Positions 54,948-63,963 of a stretch of 64,000 nucleotides of DNA are shown one piece after another. Positions within the stretch are counted from its first letter, which is position 1. The number at the start of each line of letters is the position of its first letter. The translations under genes and the position numbers were made by a program. Source of the DNA: an uncultured Alphaproteobacteria bacterium (lineage in GTDB: Bacteria; Pseudomonadota; Alphaproteobacteria; HIMB59); assembly GCA_902527045.1 (NCBI GenBank), contig CABZNL010000001.1, positions 62,001-126,000 of the forward strand, given 5' to 3'. A model generated the notes under the pieces. That model saw only the letters and a list, made by a program, of their open reading frames with translations, was not told the origin of the DNA and ran no database searches.

Positions 54948-55374
54948 ACAGATTAAAAAACGATTTATTTTTTTATTAATCATCTTCATCTGCTTCTCCT
55001 CTTCTATATTTTTAATTAGTTACTCCTTAAAAGACCAGATTGCTTATTTTGTTGAGCCAACAGATTTAAAAGATATGAATGAATTAGAAAATAAGTATTT
55101 AAGAGTTGGAGGGCTTGTAAAAGAAAATAGTTTAAAATTTATAGATGGGAGTTGGGTTTTTGAAGTAATTGATCAAAACAAAAATTCCATCAATGTTATT
55201 TTTTCGAAAACACTTCCAAACTTGGTAGAGGAAAAAAAAGGAATTATTGTTGAGGGTAAATTTATTAATAGCACTTTTATTGCAGAAATTGTATTAGCAA
55301 AACATGACGAAAATTATATGCCCCAAAGCGCCATAGATAAATTAAAAGAAGAAGGAAAATGGAGGGGCGATTAA
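54925..55374 (+). CDS. ccmE: Cytochrome c heme chaperone CcmE
   Basis: CcmE covalently holds heme before transfer to apocytochrome c. It has an N-terminal anchor helix (about 13-33), then a periplasmic beta domain with LRVGGLVKENS and IIVEGKF. The heme-binding His127 lies in LAKHDENYMP, with Tyr131, as in the family's HxxxY motif. The start is GTG at 54925, within ccmD. The length of 149 residues is typical. Its stop is followed directly by the TTG start of ccmF. Confidence 0.94.
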   Translation: MHIIKLNKQIKKRFIFLLIIFICFSSSIFLISYSLKDQIAYFVEPTDLKDMNELENKYLRVGGLVKENSLKFIDGSWVFEVIDQNKNSINVIFSKTLPNLVEEKKGIIVEGKFINSTFIAEIVLAKHDENYMPQSAIDKLKEEGKWRGD

Positions 55375-57207
55375 TTGATATCACTTTTGGGTAATGGGAT
55401 CGTTTATGTATCGTTAATTCTGACAGTCTTATTTTATGTTAAATTATTAAAAAAATTAATCCGCTCAGAGGTTTTATCTTTAAGAATAATTTATTTTATA
55501 AATCTATTACCCTTCATACTTTTAATATATGCATTTTCAATTTCAGATTTTACACTGCTTAACGTCATTGAAAATTCTTATATTGATGATCCATTATTTT
55601 ACAAAGTAACATCTGCATGGGGCAGTCATGAAGGTTCAATTTTGCTATGGGTATTTTTAATCAACTTATTTGGTATTTTTTTTCTTAACAAAAATCACAC
55701 AGTTGAGATACACAAGAATATTATATTCATCTCTACTTTATTTCTGCTTTATGTAATGATTAGCTCAAACCCTTTTACTTATATAGAACCAAATGAAGAA
55801 ATATTAGGTTTGGGTCTAAATCCTATTTTACAGCATTTTTTATTTGTCATTCACCCACCTACGTTATTTCTGGGATACATTGGTTTGGTTATTCCCTTTG
55901 TGTTATCTGCTCACATGTTAATAAAACAAGATTTTTCAGAAAAATTATTTAAAGAGATGCTGATTTGGTCAAAAATATCATGGTTTTTTCTGACGGCTGG
56001 TATTGTTTTAGGATCATATTGGGCTTACTCAGAATTAGGTTGGGGAGGATGGTGGTTTTGGGATCCAGTAGAAAATATCTCCTTAATCCCATGGCTATTG
56101 AACACTGCTTTAATACATTCTCTAAAAGTTTCTATTAAAAGCAATCAACTTAAGCTATGGAGTTTAAATTTAGGGCTATATTGCTTTATCGCATCCGTAT
56201 TTGGAACATTTTTAGTTCGCTCGAATTTAATTGTATCTGTTCATAGTTTTGCAACAGACCCGCTTAGGGGATTATTTTTGATAATAATAATTGGATATTT
56301 ATTAGCCATGACAGTGCGATTAAATATAAAAAGTATTTCAAATTTTAACGAAGACTCGTTTAATTTATTTAGTAAAGAGAGTTTTCTTTTATTAAATAAC
56401 ATATTTTTTATCTGTTCGGCACTAGTTGTCTTTATTGGAACAGTTTACCCTCTATTTAGCGAAATGATCCTTGAAACATCAGTCTCTGTGGGTGCACCCT
56501 ATTATAATTTTGCTTTTAATTTGTTACTAGCACCATTAATTTTGTTTATGGCTTTTGCACCTCAGATTAGTTGGGGGAAACATGAGAAGAAAGATAAATA
56601 TTTACCCTATATTTTAGTCTTATCTTTGGTAATTTCTTTGGTGTCTTTTTACTTATTTGAAAATTTTTACTTTGCGTTAAGTGTTTTTATTACAGGACCT
56701 TTATTTATAAAGAGTATTTTAGTTTTTAATACTAATGTGAAGAAAAATTTAAATTTTTACTCTCAGTGGTTAGCACATTTAAGTATTGGAGTCTTTATAA
56801 TTGCCGCTGTGTATACAGAGCAATTTGATTATGAAGAAAATCTACTATTTGAAAAAAATAGCTCTAATGAAATTGCACTTCAAAATGATAAAATTGCACT
56901 AATTAAAAATATTAAAGATGAAAGCTTTCAGAATTATCAAAAGATATCAGTAGACTTATTAATTTCTAATGGGCAGCAGAATAGACAGCTCTCTCCTTCA
57001 AAAAATATCTATCAACCCTCAGGGCAAGTCACAAATGAGGTTAATACTACCAATATCCTTTTTGGCCAGTATTATGCAACAATATCAACCATTGAAAGTG
57101 ATCAGGTAGGAATTAATTTAGTATATAAACCATTTATAAATTTATTATGGTTGAGTTCAATTATGCTAATTTTTTCAATATTTTTATCGATAGTTAAAAG
57201 GAAATGA
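55375..57207 (+). CDS. ccmF: Cytochrome c heme lyase subunit CcmF
   Basis: CcmF joins heme from CcmE to the apocytochrome c CXXCH motif. The 610-residue protein has about 14 helices. The WWD domain is LGWGGWWFWDPVENISLIPW near residue 225; histidines lie in FVIHPPTLFLGYIG near 162 and in HSLKV. The start is a TTG directly after the ccmE stop; no other start fits the N-terminus. The N-terminal part, LLGNGIVYVSLILTVL, also matches the family. It overlaps ccmG by four bases. Confidence 0.95.
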   Translation: MISLLGNGIVYVSLILTVLFYVKLLKKLIRSEVLSLRIIYFINLLPFILLIYAFSISDFTLLNVIENSYIDDPLFYKVTSAWGSHEGSILLWVFLINLFGIFFLNKNHTVEIHKNIIFISTLFLLYVMISSNPFTYIEPNEEILGLGLNPILQHFLFVIHPPTLFLGYIGLVIPFVLSAHMLIKQDFSEKLFKEMLIWSKISWFFLTAGIVLGSYWAYSELGWGGWWFWDPVENISLIPWLLNTALIHSLKVSIKSNQLKLWSLNLGLYCFIASVFGTFLVRSNLIVSVHSFATDPLRGLFLIIIIGYLLAMTVRLNIKSISNFNEDSFNLFSKESFLLLNNIFFICSALVVFIGTVYPLFSEMILETSVSVGAPYYNFAFNLLLAPLILFMAFAPQISWGKHEKKDKYLPYILVLSLVISLVSFYLFENFYFALSVFITGPLFIKSILVFNTNVKKNLNFYSQWLAHLSIGVFIIAAVYTEQFDYEENLLFEKNSSNEIALQNDKIALIKNIKDESFQNYQKISVDLLISNGQQNRQLSPSKNIYQPSGQVTNEVNTTNILFGQYYATISTIESDQVGINLVYKPFINLLWLSSIMLIFSIFLSIVKRK

Positions 57208-57686
57208 AAAAAAATTTAATAATACCTGTGATGGGAGTAATGGTACTAGTTGTTTGTGTAATTTTTTATTTAAATCAAACAACAGATAAAAACAACAAAC
57301 AAGAAGAAATATCTAACTTAGTGTTTGAGACACCTAATTTTTATAATGGTGAATTGATTGATGAAAAAGCAATGGGTGAATTTTACGTTGTAAATTTTTT
57401 TGCATCTTGGTGTAAGCCTTGTCTGGCAGAACATCCTCTTTTAATGGAAATGAAAATACAGGGAATAAAAATTATTGGTGTTAATTTTAGAGATGACGAA
57501 AAGAATTTCAAAGAATGGATTAAAGAACACGGTAACCCTTTTGAACACATCTTAAGGGATGATGGGACTATTGCTTATGAAATGGGGTTAATTGGCGTGC
57601 CAGAAACATATTTTATTGTAAATAAAATTATCCAAAAAAAAATACAAGGGCCTTTGTTTTATGAAGATATCGAGCAATATTTATAA
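57204..57686 (+). CDS. ccmG: Thiol:disulfide interchange protein CcmG/DsbE
   Basis: CcmG keeps apocytochrome cysteines reduced in the periplasm. It has one N-terminal anchor helix (about 5-25) and a thioredoxin domain with the active site WCKPC (Cys70 and Cys73) in FFASWCKPCLAEHP. The cis-proline region is GVPETYFI near residue 133. It has 160 residues. The 3' end overlaps ccmH by 26 bases. Confidence 0.93.
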   Translation: MKKNLIIPVMGVMVLVVCVIFYLNQTTDKNNKQEEISNLVFETPNFYNGELIDEKAMGEFYVVNFFASWCKPCLAEHPLLMEMKIQGIKIIGVNFRDDEKNFKEWIKEHGNPFEHILRDDGTIAYEMGLIGVPETYFIVNKIIQKKIQGPLFYEDIEQYL

Positions 57687-58032
57687 ATTAATAATTACAA
57701 TTATAACAATTCATATGTCTGCGATTAGCTTTGCTGGCGTAAATGAATTAAGCGATTATTACAAAACAATTAGATGTTTGGTTTGTGAGGGACAAAGCAT
57801 ACAAGAGTCCGATACAGAATTTGCTATAAATTTAAAAGAACAAATTCAAAAAAAATATAATTCCGGAATGACTGTTAATGAGATTGATTTAGAACTAGTA
57901 AAGATTTATGGTGAGGAAATATCTTTTAATCCCCAAAAGAATCATTATTTGCTCTGGGGTACACCTTTAATTATACTCTTCATAATTTTTATATTCATAA
58001 GAAATAAAATCAAATTCTTTAAAAAAATATAA
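57661..58032 (+). CDS. ccmH: Cytochrome c maturation protein CcmH/CycL
   Basis: CcmH is a thiol-reductase that acts with CcmG and CcmF. It has a signal peptide (about 1-25), the redox motif TIRCLVCEGQSIQESD with Cys39 and Cys42, and a C-terminal membrane helix (about 100-118), with a basic end. The 123-residue length equals the single-domain form; the TPR part (CcmI) found in some species is neither fused nor next to it. The gene ends the ccm operon, facing the ABC permease gene. Confidence 0.93.
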   Translation: MKISSNIYKLIITIITIHMSAISFAGVNELSDYYKTIRCLVCEGQSIQESDTEFAINLKEQIQKKYNSGMTVNEIDLELVKIYGEEISFNPQKNHYLLWGTPLIILFIIFIFIRNKIKFFKKI

Positions 58033-58051
58033 GAGATACGATTATAGTAGT

Positions 58052-58897
58052 CTACCTGATTAGATTATATTTATTAATCTTTAATTTTTTTCGTTCATTG
58101 GTTGGTAAATGTTTATTCAACTGTCGGTTAATCAGACCGAACAAACCAATTATAATTAAAGTTAATAATATGAAATAAAAGCCAACAATTGGATAAGGAA
58201 CAAAGGGATTAAAGGTCTTATCAGCAAAATAGCTAGCATAATAAATTGCATCCCCTTTTTGTTGCCAAGCAGGAAAACCCGTAAAGAAAACCAATGTTGT
58301 TGCATGAAACATAAAAATTGCTTCATTGGTATAGGAGGGCCAAGCTAAACGAAGCATAGTTGGCCAGATAATACGTCTAAATTTTTTAATCCCTGTAAAA
58401 CCAAATGCATCCGCAGACTCTAAATCCTGACTTGGAACAGCACGCAGTGCACCGTAAAAGATTTCTCCTGCATAGGCAGATGTATTTAAAAACAAAACAA
58501 TTAAAGCGCCTAACCAAGCCTTTGTAAGCCAACGTGTTTCAACAGTTACAACAAGAAATCCTAAATCTATATCAACTCCTAGCCTTGGTAAAAGTACAAA
58601 TAAATCATACGCAAAGAAAAATTGAATGAATAAAGGCGAGCCTCTGAAAATAAAAATAAAAGCTCGACATGGAGCGTTTAACAAAGATAATTTTGAATTT
58701 TTCCCTAAAGCCAAAACAGTGGCAAAGAAAAAACCAAACAATAATGCTAAGATTGCAAAATATATATTCCAAATCATACCCGATCCGATTAATACAAATT
58801 GCTCACAAAGTGTTATATCGGCCTTTGGTAAAAGTCTCTCTCCATACCCTATAGATCTGAGGCCGTAATCAGAAAGAGTTTGTAAACAGCTCGACAT
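58052..58897 (-). CDS. Polar amino-acid ABC transporter permease (HisM/ArtM type)
   Basis: This inner-membrane subunit has five or six helices. The family's EAA loop reads AYAGEIFYGALRAVPSQDLESADAFGFTG (about 140-165, shown in part: GALRAVPSQDLESADAFG). An early IFRGSPLFIQFFFAYDL is typical of the HisM/GlnP group. It has 281 residues, longer than usual because of an N-terminal periplasmic part. It overlaps the other permease gene by one base. The substrate is probably a basic or polar amino acid. Confidence 0.9.
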   Translation of the reverse strand: MSSCLQTLSDYGLRSIGYGERLLPKADITLCEQFVLIGSGMIWNIYFAILALLFGFFFATVLALGKNSKLSLLNAPCRAFIFIFRGSPLFIQFFFAYDLFVLLPRLGVDIDLGFLVVTVETRWLTKAWLGALIVLFLNTSAYAGEIFYGALRAVPSQDLESADAFGFTGIKKFRRIIWPTMLRLAWPSYTNEAIFMFHATTLVFFTGFPAWQQKGDAIYYASYFADKTFNPFVPYPIVGFYFILLTLIIIGLFGLINRQLNKHLPTNERKKLKINKYNLIR

Positions 58898-59763
58898 TAA
58901 ACTGCCTTACCTGCCATAGTTGCTTGCCCTTTAGAAAGCCGTGTAGAAAGTTTATCTAAAACGGATTGAGATAAATAAGTTAGAGATAAATAAAAAATCA
59001 TCAGTACACCAAAATACCAAGCACGCCAATCTGGATGAGGGTATTCGTATACGCCCGTTTTAATTCCACCTAGTTCTTTAGCCCAATAGACGATGTCCTC
59101 AATACCCAAAAGAAATAGTAGTGGAGTTGCTTTGATTAAAATCATCCATAAATTTGATAGACCTGGCAGAGCATAAATCCACATTTGTGGAATAAGAATT
59201 CTTCTAAAAATTTGACTTGATGAAAAACCATAGGCTTCTCCTGTTTCTATTTGAGCTTTTGGGACTGCAGCCATAGCACCGGATAAAACATTGCCCGCAA
59301 AAGCCCCAAATACAAAGCCAAAAGCAAGTAAAGCAAGAGAAAATCCATAAATGTCGTGAACCCATTCATTAGCCGTGTTCAAAGGGAGTTTTGCAGCTGC
59401 ACATACAACAAAATCGTTACCTTGCCTAACTGCCTCTGTAACATCAGAGCATAAAACTTTGTGTCGTAAATATTCAAAAGCCTGATCAAGAGCTATTGGA
59501 ATGAATAAAAAGAATACGATATCGGGTATGCCTCTAATCATTGCAAGATATCCTTTTCCAAAAGCTCGAACTATTTTTAAAGATGATCTAGCAGCAGTGG
59601 CTCCAGCAAATCCAAATGCCATCGCCAATGGGGCTGCCAAAGAAAGCAAACCCATCACAACAAAAAATGAATAATAAAACGACATATGTTTTGCTGTGGT
59701 GATATAACATGATAACCACATTAACCCTTCAAGGGTTTTAGGGTCTACGCAATAACTAAACAT
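58897..59763 (-). CDS. Polar amino-acid ABC transporter permease (HisQ/ArtQ type)
   Basis: This is the second permease subunit, 288 residues. It shows the HisQ-type helices with YLAMIRGIPDIVFFLFI near residue 75 and the EAA loop GNVLSGAMAAVPKAQIETGE AYGFS near 160. It overlaps the FAD oxidoreductase gene by eight bases and hisM-like by one, so the three are cotranscribed. The binding protein lies upstream and the ATPase about 3 kb away on the other strand. Confidence 0.9.
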   Translation of the reverse strand: MFSYCVDPKTLEGLMWLSCYITTAKHMSFYYSFFVVMGLLSLAAPLAMAFGFAGATAARSSLKIVRAFGKGYLAMIRGIPDIVFFLFIPIALDQAFEYLRHKVLCSDVTEAVRQGNDFVVCAAAKLPLNTANEWVHDIYGFSLALLAFGFVFGAFAGNVLSGAMAAVPKAQIETGEAYGFSSSQIFRRILIPQMWIYALPGLSNLWMILIKATPLLFLLGIEDIVYWAKELGGIKTGVYEYPHPDWRAWYFGVLMIFYLSLTYLSQSVLDKLSTRLSKGQATMAGKAV

Positions 59764-60850
59764 CTATTAAATTCTCTGATTTATAGAATGTTTGTGGAAA
59801 AAAATCTTGAATTAAATTATTTCTTTTCCCTGTAATAACTTCATAGATACCAAGCTTGCCAGCTAGTGGTGCATTAGTTATGCCTGAATGCATAACTGCT
59901 AAATAAATTCCATTAATTTTTTGACCTTTACTGTTTACAAGGCGGCCGATCTTTGGCCTTCCATCAATGGGCAATGGTCTGCTTCCAAGAGTAAAATAAT
60001 CTAAGATCATCTTTCCATTATAGTTGAGCCTAGTTGCCATGTCTTGAACAAGTTTTTCAGCAGTTTCCTTTATGTTTTGCACGTTGCTCACGTCATCATC
60101 AAATCTTCCACCTATTATTAACCTGCCTTTATCATCTTGCCGAGCATGGAATTCAAAACCTGTGATTGGGTGATTTAATAAACTTGGTAACGGATTTGTA
60201 TAAGCTAACAAACCTAAACTCGATCGCATTTCAAAATGAATATCTATGGTTGATAATAAATCAGGAGTGCCTAGTCCTGCAGTTATTACTACTTCGTTAT
60301 CATAAATAATTTCATCATCAGTTCTTACACCTTTAACCATATTGTCCTCACAAACCAACTCTTTAACATTAACTTTTATTATTTTTGATTCACTTGCTTT
60401 TAAAAGTTCTTGTGTTGCCCTAACACCCTCAATAGCCAAGTCATCCATGCCAAAGCCAGCCAAAGCTGGACTGTTTATTAGGTTTGGTAAATACCCTTGT
60501 AACTCCGATTTAGTTGATATTTTTACTGATTGGCCCCAACTTTGATGTTGTTTTATGGTTTGATGTAATTCTTTCTCATCGAGGTCCCAAATAAATGCAC
60601 CCTTAGAGGAATGCTCTATGTTTGAAATGTCATTTATTAATTCTGGCCAGTAGTTCAAATTGGCCTGACGAAAAGAGGCATAGCTTTTATCATTATTGGC
60701 ATATCCATTAACCCAACCCCAGGTATTGGTAGTAGCTTGATTTTTATCCCCAGGGAGATCAGATGATAAAACAGTAATTTGATCTACACCCTTTTGATGT
60801 GCGTGGTACGCAAAAGATGCTCCTACAATTCCTGCACCAACTATAATCAT
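59756..60850 (-). CDS. FAD-dependent oxidoreductase, DAO family
   Basis: This 364-residue flavoprotein starts with the FAD motif IIVGAGIVGASFAYHA (residues 2-17) and has the C-terminal GSRPLPIDGRPKIGRLV and YLAVMHSGITNAPLAGKL of the D-amino-acid-oxidase/DadA/glycine-oxidase group. It probably oxidises an amino acid or N-substituted amine. The overlap with the permease gene (eight bases) suggests that its substrate is imported by this transporter, for example an opine-like or D-amino acid. The reaction cannot be fixed from sequence. Confidence 0.85.
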   Translation of the reverse strand: MIIVGAGIVGASFAYHAHQKGVDQITVLSSDLPGDKNQATTNTWGWVNGYANNDKSYASFRQANLNYWPELINDISNIEHSSKGAFIWDLDEKELHQTIKQHQSWGQSVKISTKSELQGYLPNLINSPALAGFGMDDLAIEGVRATQELLKASESKIIKVNVKELVCEDNMVKGVRTDDEIIYDNEVVITAGLGTPDLLSTIDIHFEMRSSLGLLAYTNPLPSLLNHPITGFEFHARQDDKGRLIIGGRFDDDVSNVQNIKETAEKLVQDMATRLNYNGKMILDYFTLGSRPLPIDGRPKIGRLVNSKGQKINGIYLAVMHSGITNAPLAGKLGIYEVITGKRNNLIQDFFPQTFYKSENLIDV

Positions 60851-60913
60851 TGTATGTTGGACTTTATATTATGTTTGAGTGTTTATTGAATAAATAGTGT
60901 GAGGAAAAAATGG

Positions 60914-60938
60914 ATGAGGACGGAATAACCGCCCTCAT
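60914..60938 (-). terminator. Terminator/attenuator between binding-protein and oxidoreductase genes
   Basis: ATGAGG-A-CGG pairs with CCG-C-CCTCAT around an AATAA loop; a run of six A on the plus strand (60905-60910) gives a T run on the minus strand. It follows the binding-protein gene and precedes the rest of the operon, so it may let the binding protein be made in excess. Confidence 0.7.
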
Positions 60939-60963
60939 GTTTTGTAATTTAAATTAAATAGTC

Positions 60964-61686
60964 TTAAAAAGTTGCGGCTTCGAAACCAAACCACTTTTTA
61001 ATTAGTGCATTTAACGATCCATCATCCTTCATAGAGCTAATTGCTGCATTCATTTTTGCTTTTAACTCTCCATCAGATTCACGGATACCCATTCCTACAC
61101 CGCCGCCAATAGAAACTTCTCCTATATTAGCGAATTCACCATTTGACTCTGTAATAATGGATGCGAGATAGTCACCATCAGCTAAAACAGCATCCGCTTC
61201 ACCATTTTGTACTGCAGAAATTGTCTCTTCTGCTGTTGCAAATTCAACTAGGGTTGCTCCACTTTCAGCTACATAACCGGCTTGAATAGTTGCAGTTTGA
61301 GCTGCAATGACTGCACTATCTACATCAATGTCTGCGCCACTCATGCCCATGTAAACTGATGGAGATGGTGGAAAATAATCTTGTGTAAAGTCAATCACTT
61401 CATCACGCTCTGCAGTAATTGACATACCAGCAATAATTGTATCGTAGTTACCAGATACTAAATTAGGAATAATAGAATCCCACTCGTTTATAACCCAAAC
61501 GCAATCTAGATTTGCACGAATACAAAGCATGTCGCCAACATCTTTTTCGAATCCATCAACTTCGCCATTATCATTAATAAAGTTATATGGGGGATAAGCT
61601 CCCTCAGTGCCCATTCTTACGGTGTCAGCATAAGCAGAACTAACCATAAAGAAGGCAGCAAGAGCTGACAGTATTATTTTTTTCAT
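60964..61686 (-). CDS. Amino-acid ABC transporter substrate-binding protein (Lys/Arg/Orn/His type)
   Basis: The protein has a signal peptide (about 1-20, cut after SSAYA) and a class 3 periplasmic-binding fold. Typical are RMGTEGAYPPYNFINDNGEVDGFEKDVGD at the N-terminus (in part: TEGAYPPYNFINDNGEVDGF), NEWDSIIPNLVSGNYDTIIAGMSI and ERDEVIDFTQDYF. The Asp and Glu in DGFEKD and the Arg/Asp in TAERDEVIDF are usual ligand contacts. It has 240 residues. AAGGAGAAAAAAG precedes the ATG. The mature protein is acidic, as usual in marine bacteria. Confidence 0.92.
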   Translation of the reverse strand: MKKIILSALAAFFMVSSAYADTVRMGTEGAYPPYNFINDNGEVDGFEKDVGDMLCIRANLDCVWVINEWDSIIPNLVSGNYDTIIAGMSITAERDEVIDFTQDYFPPSPSVYMGMSGADIDVDSAVIAAQTATIQAGYVAESGATLVEFATAEETISAVQNGEADAVLADGDYLASIITESNGEFANIGEVSIGGGVGMGIRESDGELKAKMNAAISSMKDDGSLNALIKKWFGFEAATF

Positions 61687-61800
61687 CTTTTTTCTCCTTG
61701 TTCTTCCTCTATGAGATAGAATAATAATAAATATATATAAACTATATTGTAATAAATAGATAAACTTTTTCTGAAATCGCTATAGAAATTTTCCTAAAAT

Positions 61801-62184
61801 CTAAGAAGAGTAAAAAAGATCTGCATTGATAATGCTACCATTTTGAATATCAATATTATTATAACGAATATTCCCTTTAATTTTAGCAGTTGATTTAATA
61901 TGCAGATCTTTTGCATGTATATCACCATCAACCTCTCCTTCTATCGTAATTGTATCTCCAGTGATAGTGCCTTTAACATATGCATTAGATTTTAAATAAA
62001 TTGTTGATGATTTTATTGTACCAGTTAGATATCCAGCAAAATCAATATAATCTTTAGCCTCAATCGAGCCATTTATTTTGATATCTTTAGCTAAATTCGA
62101 CTGGTTAATATTTTCTTTATCTATATCAAAATTAAAAGTTGTTTTTTCCTCAACTTTTTTTTCACTGCTACCAAATATTGACAT
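61801..62184 (-). CDS. Bactofilin (first of two, downstream)
   Basis: Bactofilins form cytoskeletal filaments linked to cell shape or envelope synthesis. The central beta-helix repeat (about 30-125) shows regular GxI/xV segments such as INGSIEAKDYIDFAGYLTG and TITIEGEVDGDIHAKDL, typical of the family (DUF583). The N-terminal 30 residues are polar. It has 127 residues. The start overlaps the stop of the second bactofilin gene by one base, so the pair is cotranscribed. Confidence 0.88.
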   Translation of the reverse strand: MSIFGSSEKKVEEKTTFNFDIDKENINQSNLAKDIKINGSIEAKDYIDFAGYLTGTIKSSTIYLKSNAYVKGTITGDTITIEGEVDGDIHAKDLHIKSTAKIKGNIRYNNIDIQNGSIINADLFYSS

Positions 62185-62651
62185 TAAACATCCTCTTTTT
62201 GATCATTAAGATCATTTTCAGTTTTATCTTCTTTTTCAATAGGATCCAAATTGGTTGAGTATGAATGGACACTGCCTCTATGCCTAATTGTTCCTTGTAT
62301 TTTGGCACCATAACTCACTTGCAGTGATGAATATTCTATAGTCCCTTTAATGTTGGCTGATTGGTTAACAATCAAATATTGATCACTGTTTATATCTCCC
62401 TCAACGTTACCTGAGATAGTTATGTCACTTCCTGACATGTCTCCATTAAAAATTCCTGAACTATTTAGATTTATGTTTGAGGAGTTAATTGTTCCACTCA
62501 GAGTTCCAGATATGTCTGAAACTTCGGCTCCATCTATTCGTCCCTCAATTCTTACTCCGGCACCAACATTGACAGTTTTTGAATCATTGTCCGCATATTC
62601 ATTAACTGATCCTTCGTCTTGATCAATAGATTTATGTTCTTCAGTGCTCAT
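62184..62651 (-). CDS. Bactofilin (second of two, upstream)
   Basis: This 155-residue paralogue has a polar N-terminus (about 1-27), the beta-helix core (about 28-125; for example VGAGVRIEGRIDGAEVSD and ISGNVEGDINSDQYLIV) and a longer charged C-terminus ending DQKEDV. Pairs of bactofilin genes often make co-polymers. The pair separates the binding-protein gene from the ATPase gene of the ABC transporter, with a 223-base, very AT-rich promoter gap on its 5' side. Confidence 0.88.
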   Translation of the reverse strand: MSTEEHKSIDQDEGSVNEYADNDSKTVNVGAGVRIEGRIDGAEVSDISGTLSGTINSSNINLNSSGIFNGDMSGSDITISGNVEGDINSDQYLIVNQSANIKGTIEYSSLQVSYGAKIQGTIRHRGSVHSYSTNLDPIEKEDKTENDLNDQKEDV

Positions 62652-62874
62652 ACTAATCTTATATAAACTACTTATAAATATATGCTTAATTCACATAAAA
62701 GCATAATCTTAAAAATTAAAAAAATTAAATTTACTATAAAAAACGTTGATTTTATTGACTTATAAAAATTAACAAATAATTTAGGGCATAATTTTATTAT
62801 ATATAACTATTATTATTTATATTTATCTTCTAACAATATTAATGAATTAGAAAAAATGAGATATTAACTAAGAA

Positions 62875-63639
62875 ATGAAAATATTAGAGTTAAGCAGATT
62901 AGAAAAAAGTTTTGGAGATAATAATGTACTACAAGGGGTTGATTTGCTTGCTAATCAAGGTGATGTCATAAGTATTATCGGAAGCTCAGGCTCTGGAAAA
63001 AGTACTCTTTTAAGATGTATCAATTTTTTAGAAACTCCTAATTCTGGGACAATTAACGTTCTAGGGGATATTATCGATTGTCAAAAAGAGGATCTTGATA
63101 GCCCCAACAAAGACATCCAATCAAAAATTACCTCTATCAGAAAAAAACTAGGTATGGTCTTTCAGAGCTTTAACCTATGGACTCATATGACAATTTTAGA
63201 AAATATTATTGAAGCTCCAATTCATGTATTAGGAAAAGATAAACAAGAGTCGGAGAGCATGGGAATGGACTTATTAAAACAAGTTGGAATAGAAGAGAAA
63301 GCTAATGAATACCCCGCACATTTATCTGGAGGACAACAGCAACGAGCAGCGATCGCTCGGGCCTTAGCCATCTCGCCTGAAATTTTACTATTTGATGAAC
63401 CAACTTCCTCCTTAGATCCAGAATTGGTTGATGAAGTTTTATCTGTGATAAGAAAATTAGCTGAGGGAGGAAAAACGATGTTAGTGGTAACTCATGAAAT
63501 GGAGTTTGCTCGGAAAGTTTCAAATAATGTAATTTTTCTTCATGATGGCCTGGTGGAAGAGGAAGGACATCCTGACACAGTTTTCTCAAATCCCCAATCA
63601 GAGCGATGTAGAAATTTCTTATTTAATAGACGCGAATAA
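62875..63639 (+). CDS. Polar amino-acid ABC transporter ATPase (HisP/GlnQ type)
   Basis: This 254-residue ATPase has Walker A GSSGSGKST (36-44), the signature LSGGQQQRAAIARAL near residue 150, Walker B ILLFDEPTSSLDPELV near 170 and the H-loop VVTHEMEFA near 205. The long insertion after the first strand (IDCQKEDLDSPNKD...IRKKLGMVFQ) is that of HisP. It is probably the ATPase of the permeases at 58-60 kb, as those lack one. yggT follows after 22 bases on the same strand. Confidence 0.93.
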   Translation: MKILELSRLEKSFGDNNVLQGVDLLANQGDVISIIGSSGSGKSTLLRCINFLETPNSGTINVLGDIIDCQKEDLDSPNKDIQSKITSIRKKLGMVFQSFNLWTHMTILENIIEAPIHVLGKDKQESESMGMDLLKQVGIEEKANEYPAHLSGGQQQRAAIARALAISPEILLFDEPTSSLDPELVDEVLSVIRKLAEGGKTMLVVTHEMEFARKVSNNVIFLHDGLVEEEGHPDTVFSNPQSERCRNFLFNRRE

Positions 63640-63661
63640 TAATTTTTTATAATTTATCACA

Positions 63662-63949
63662 GTGAATTCACTACTACTCTTTTTGGTAAGACTACTAGAT
63701 TTTTACACTTTAATTGTATTCTTTTACGTAGTCGTATCTTGGTTGTTTCACTTTAATATTTTAAATAGTCAAAATGTATTTTTATGGAGAGTTTTTGAAA
63801 GTTTAAAGAAACTCACTGATCCTCCTCTAAATTATATTCGAAGATATCTGCCTAACTTTGGAGGAATAGATATCTCGCCAGTGCTATTGATATTAATTAT
63901 TTATTTATTTAAAGATTTATTAATTGAATATTGGCCAAGAGGGCAATAA
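63662..63949 (+). CDS. yggT: YggT-family membrane protein
   Basis: This 95-residue protein has two or three membrane helices; signatures are FYVVVSWLFHFN, TDPPLNYIRRYLPNFGGIDISPV and ILIIYLFKDLLI. The family is found throughout proteobacteria, with a proposed role in osmotic or K+ homeostasis. The start is GTG at 63662. Its neighbour downstream looks like folD, an order known in alphaproteobacteria. The gap to folD is 14 bases and holds GGGAG. Confidence 0.9.
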   Translation: MNSLLLFLVRLLDFYTLIVFFYVVVSWLFHFNILNSQNVFLWRVFESLKKLTDPPLNYIRRYLPNFGGIDISPVLLILIIYLFKDLLIEYWPRGQ

Positions 63950-63963
63950 AGGGAGAATAAAAA

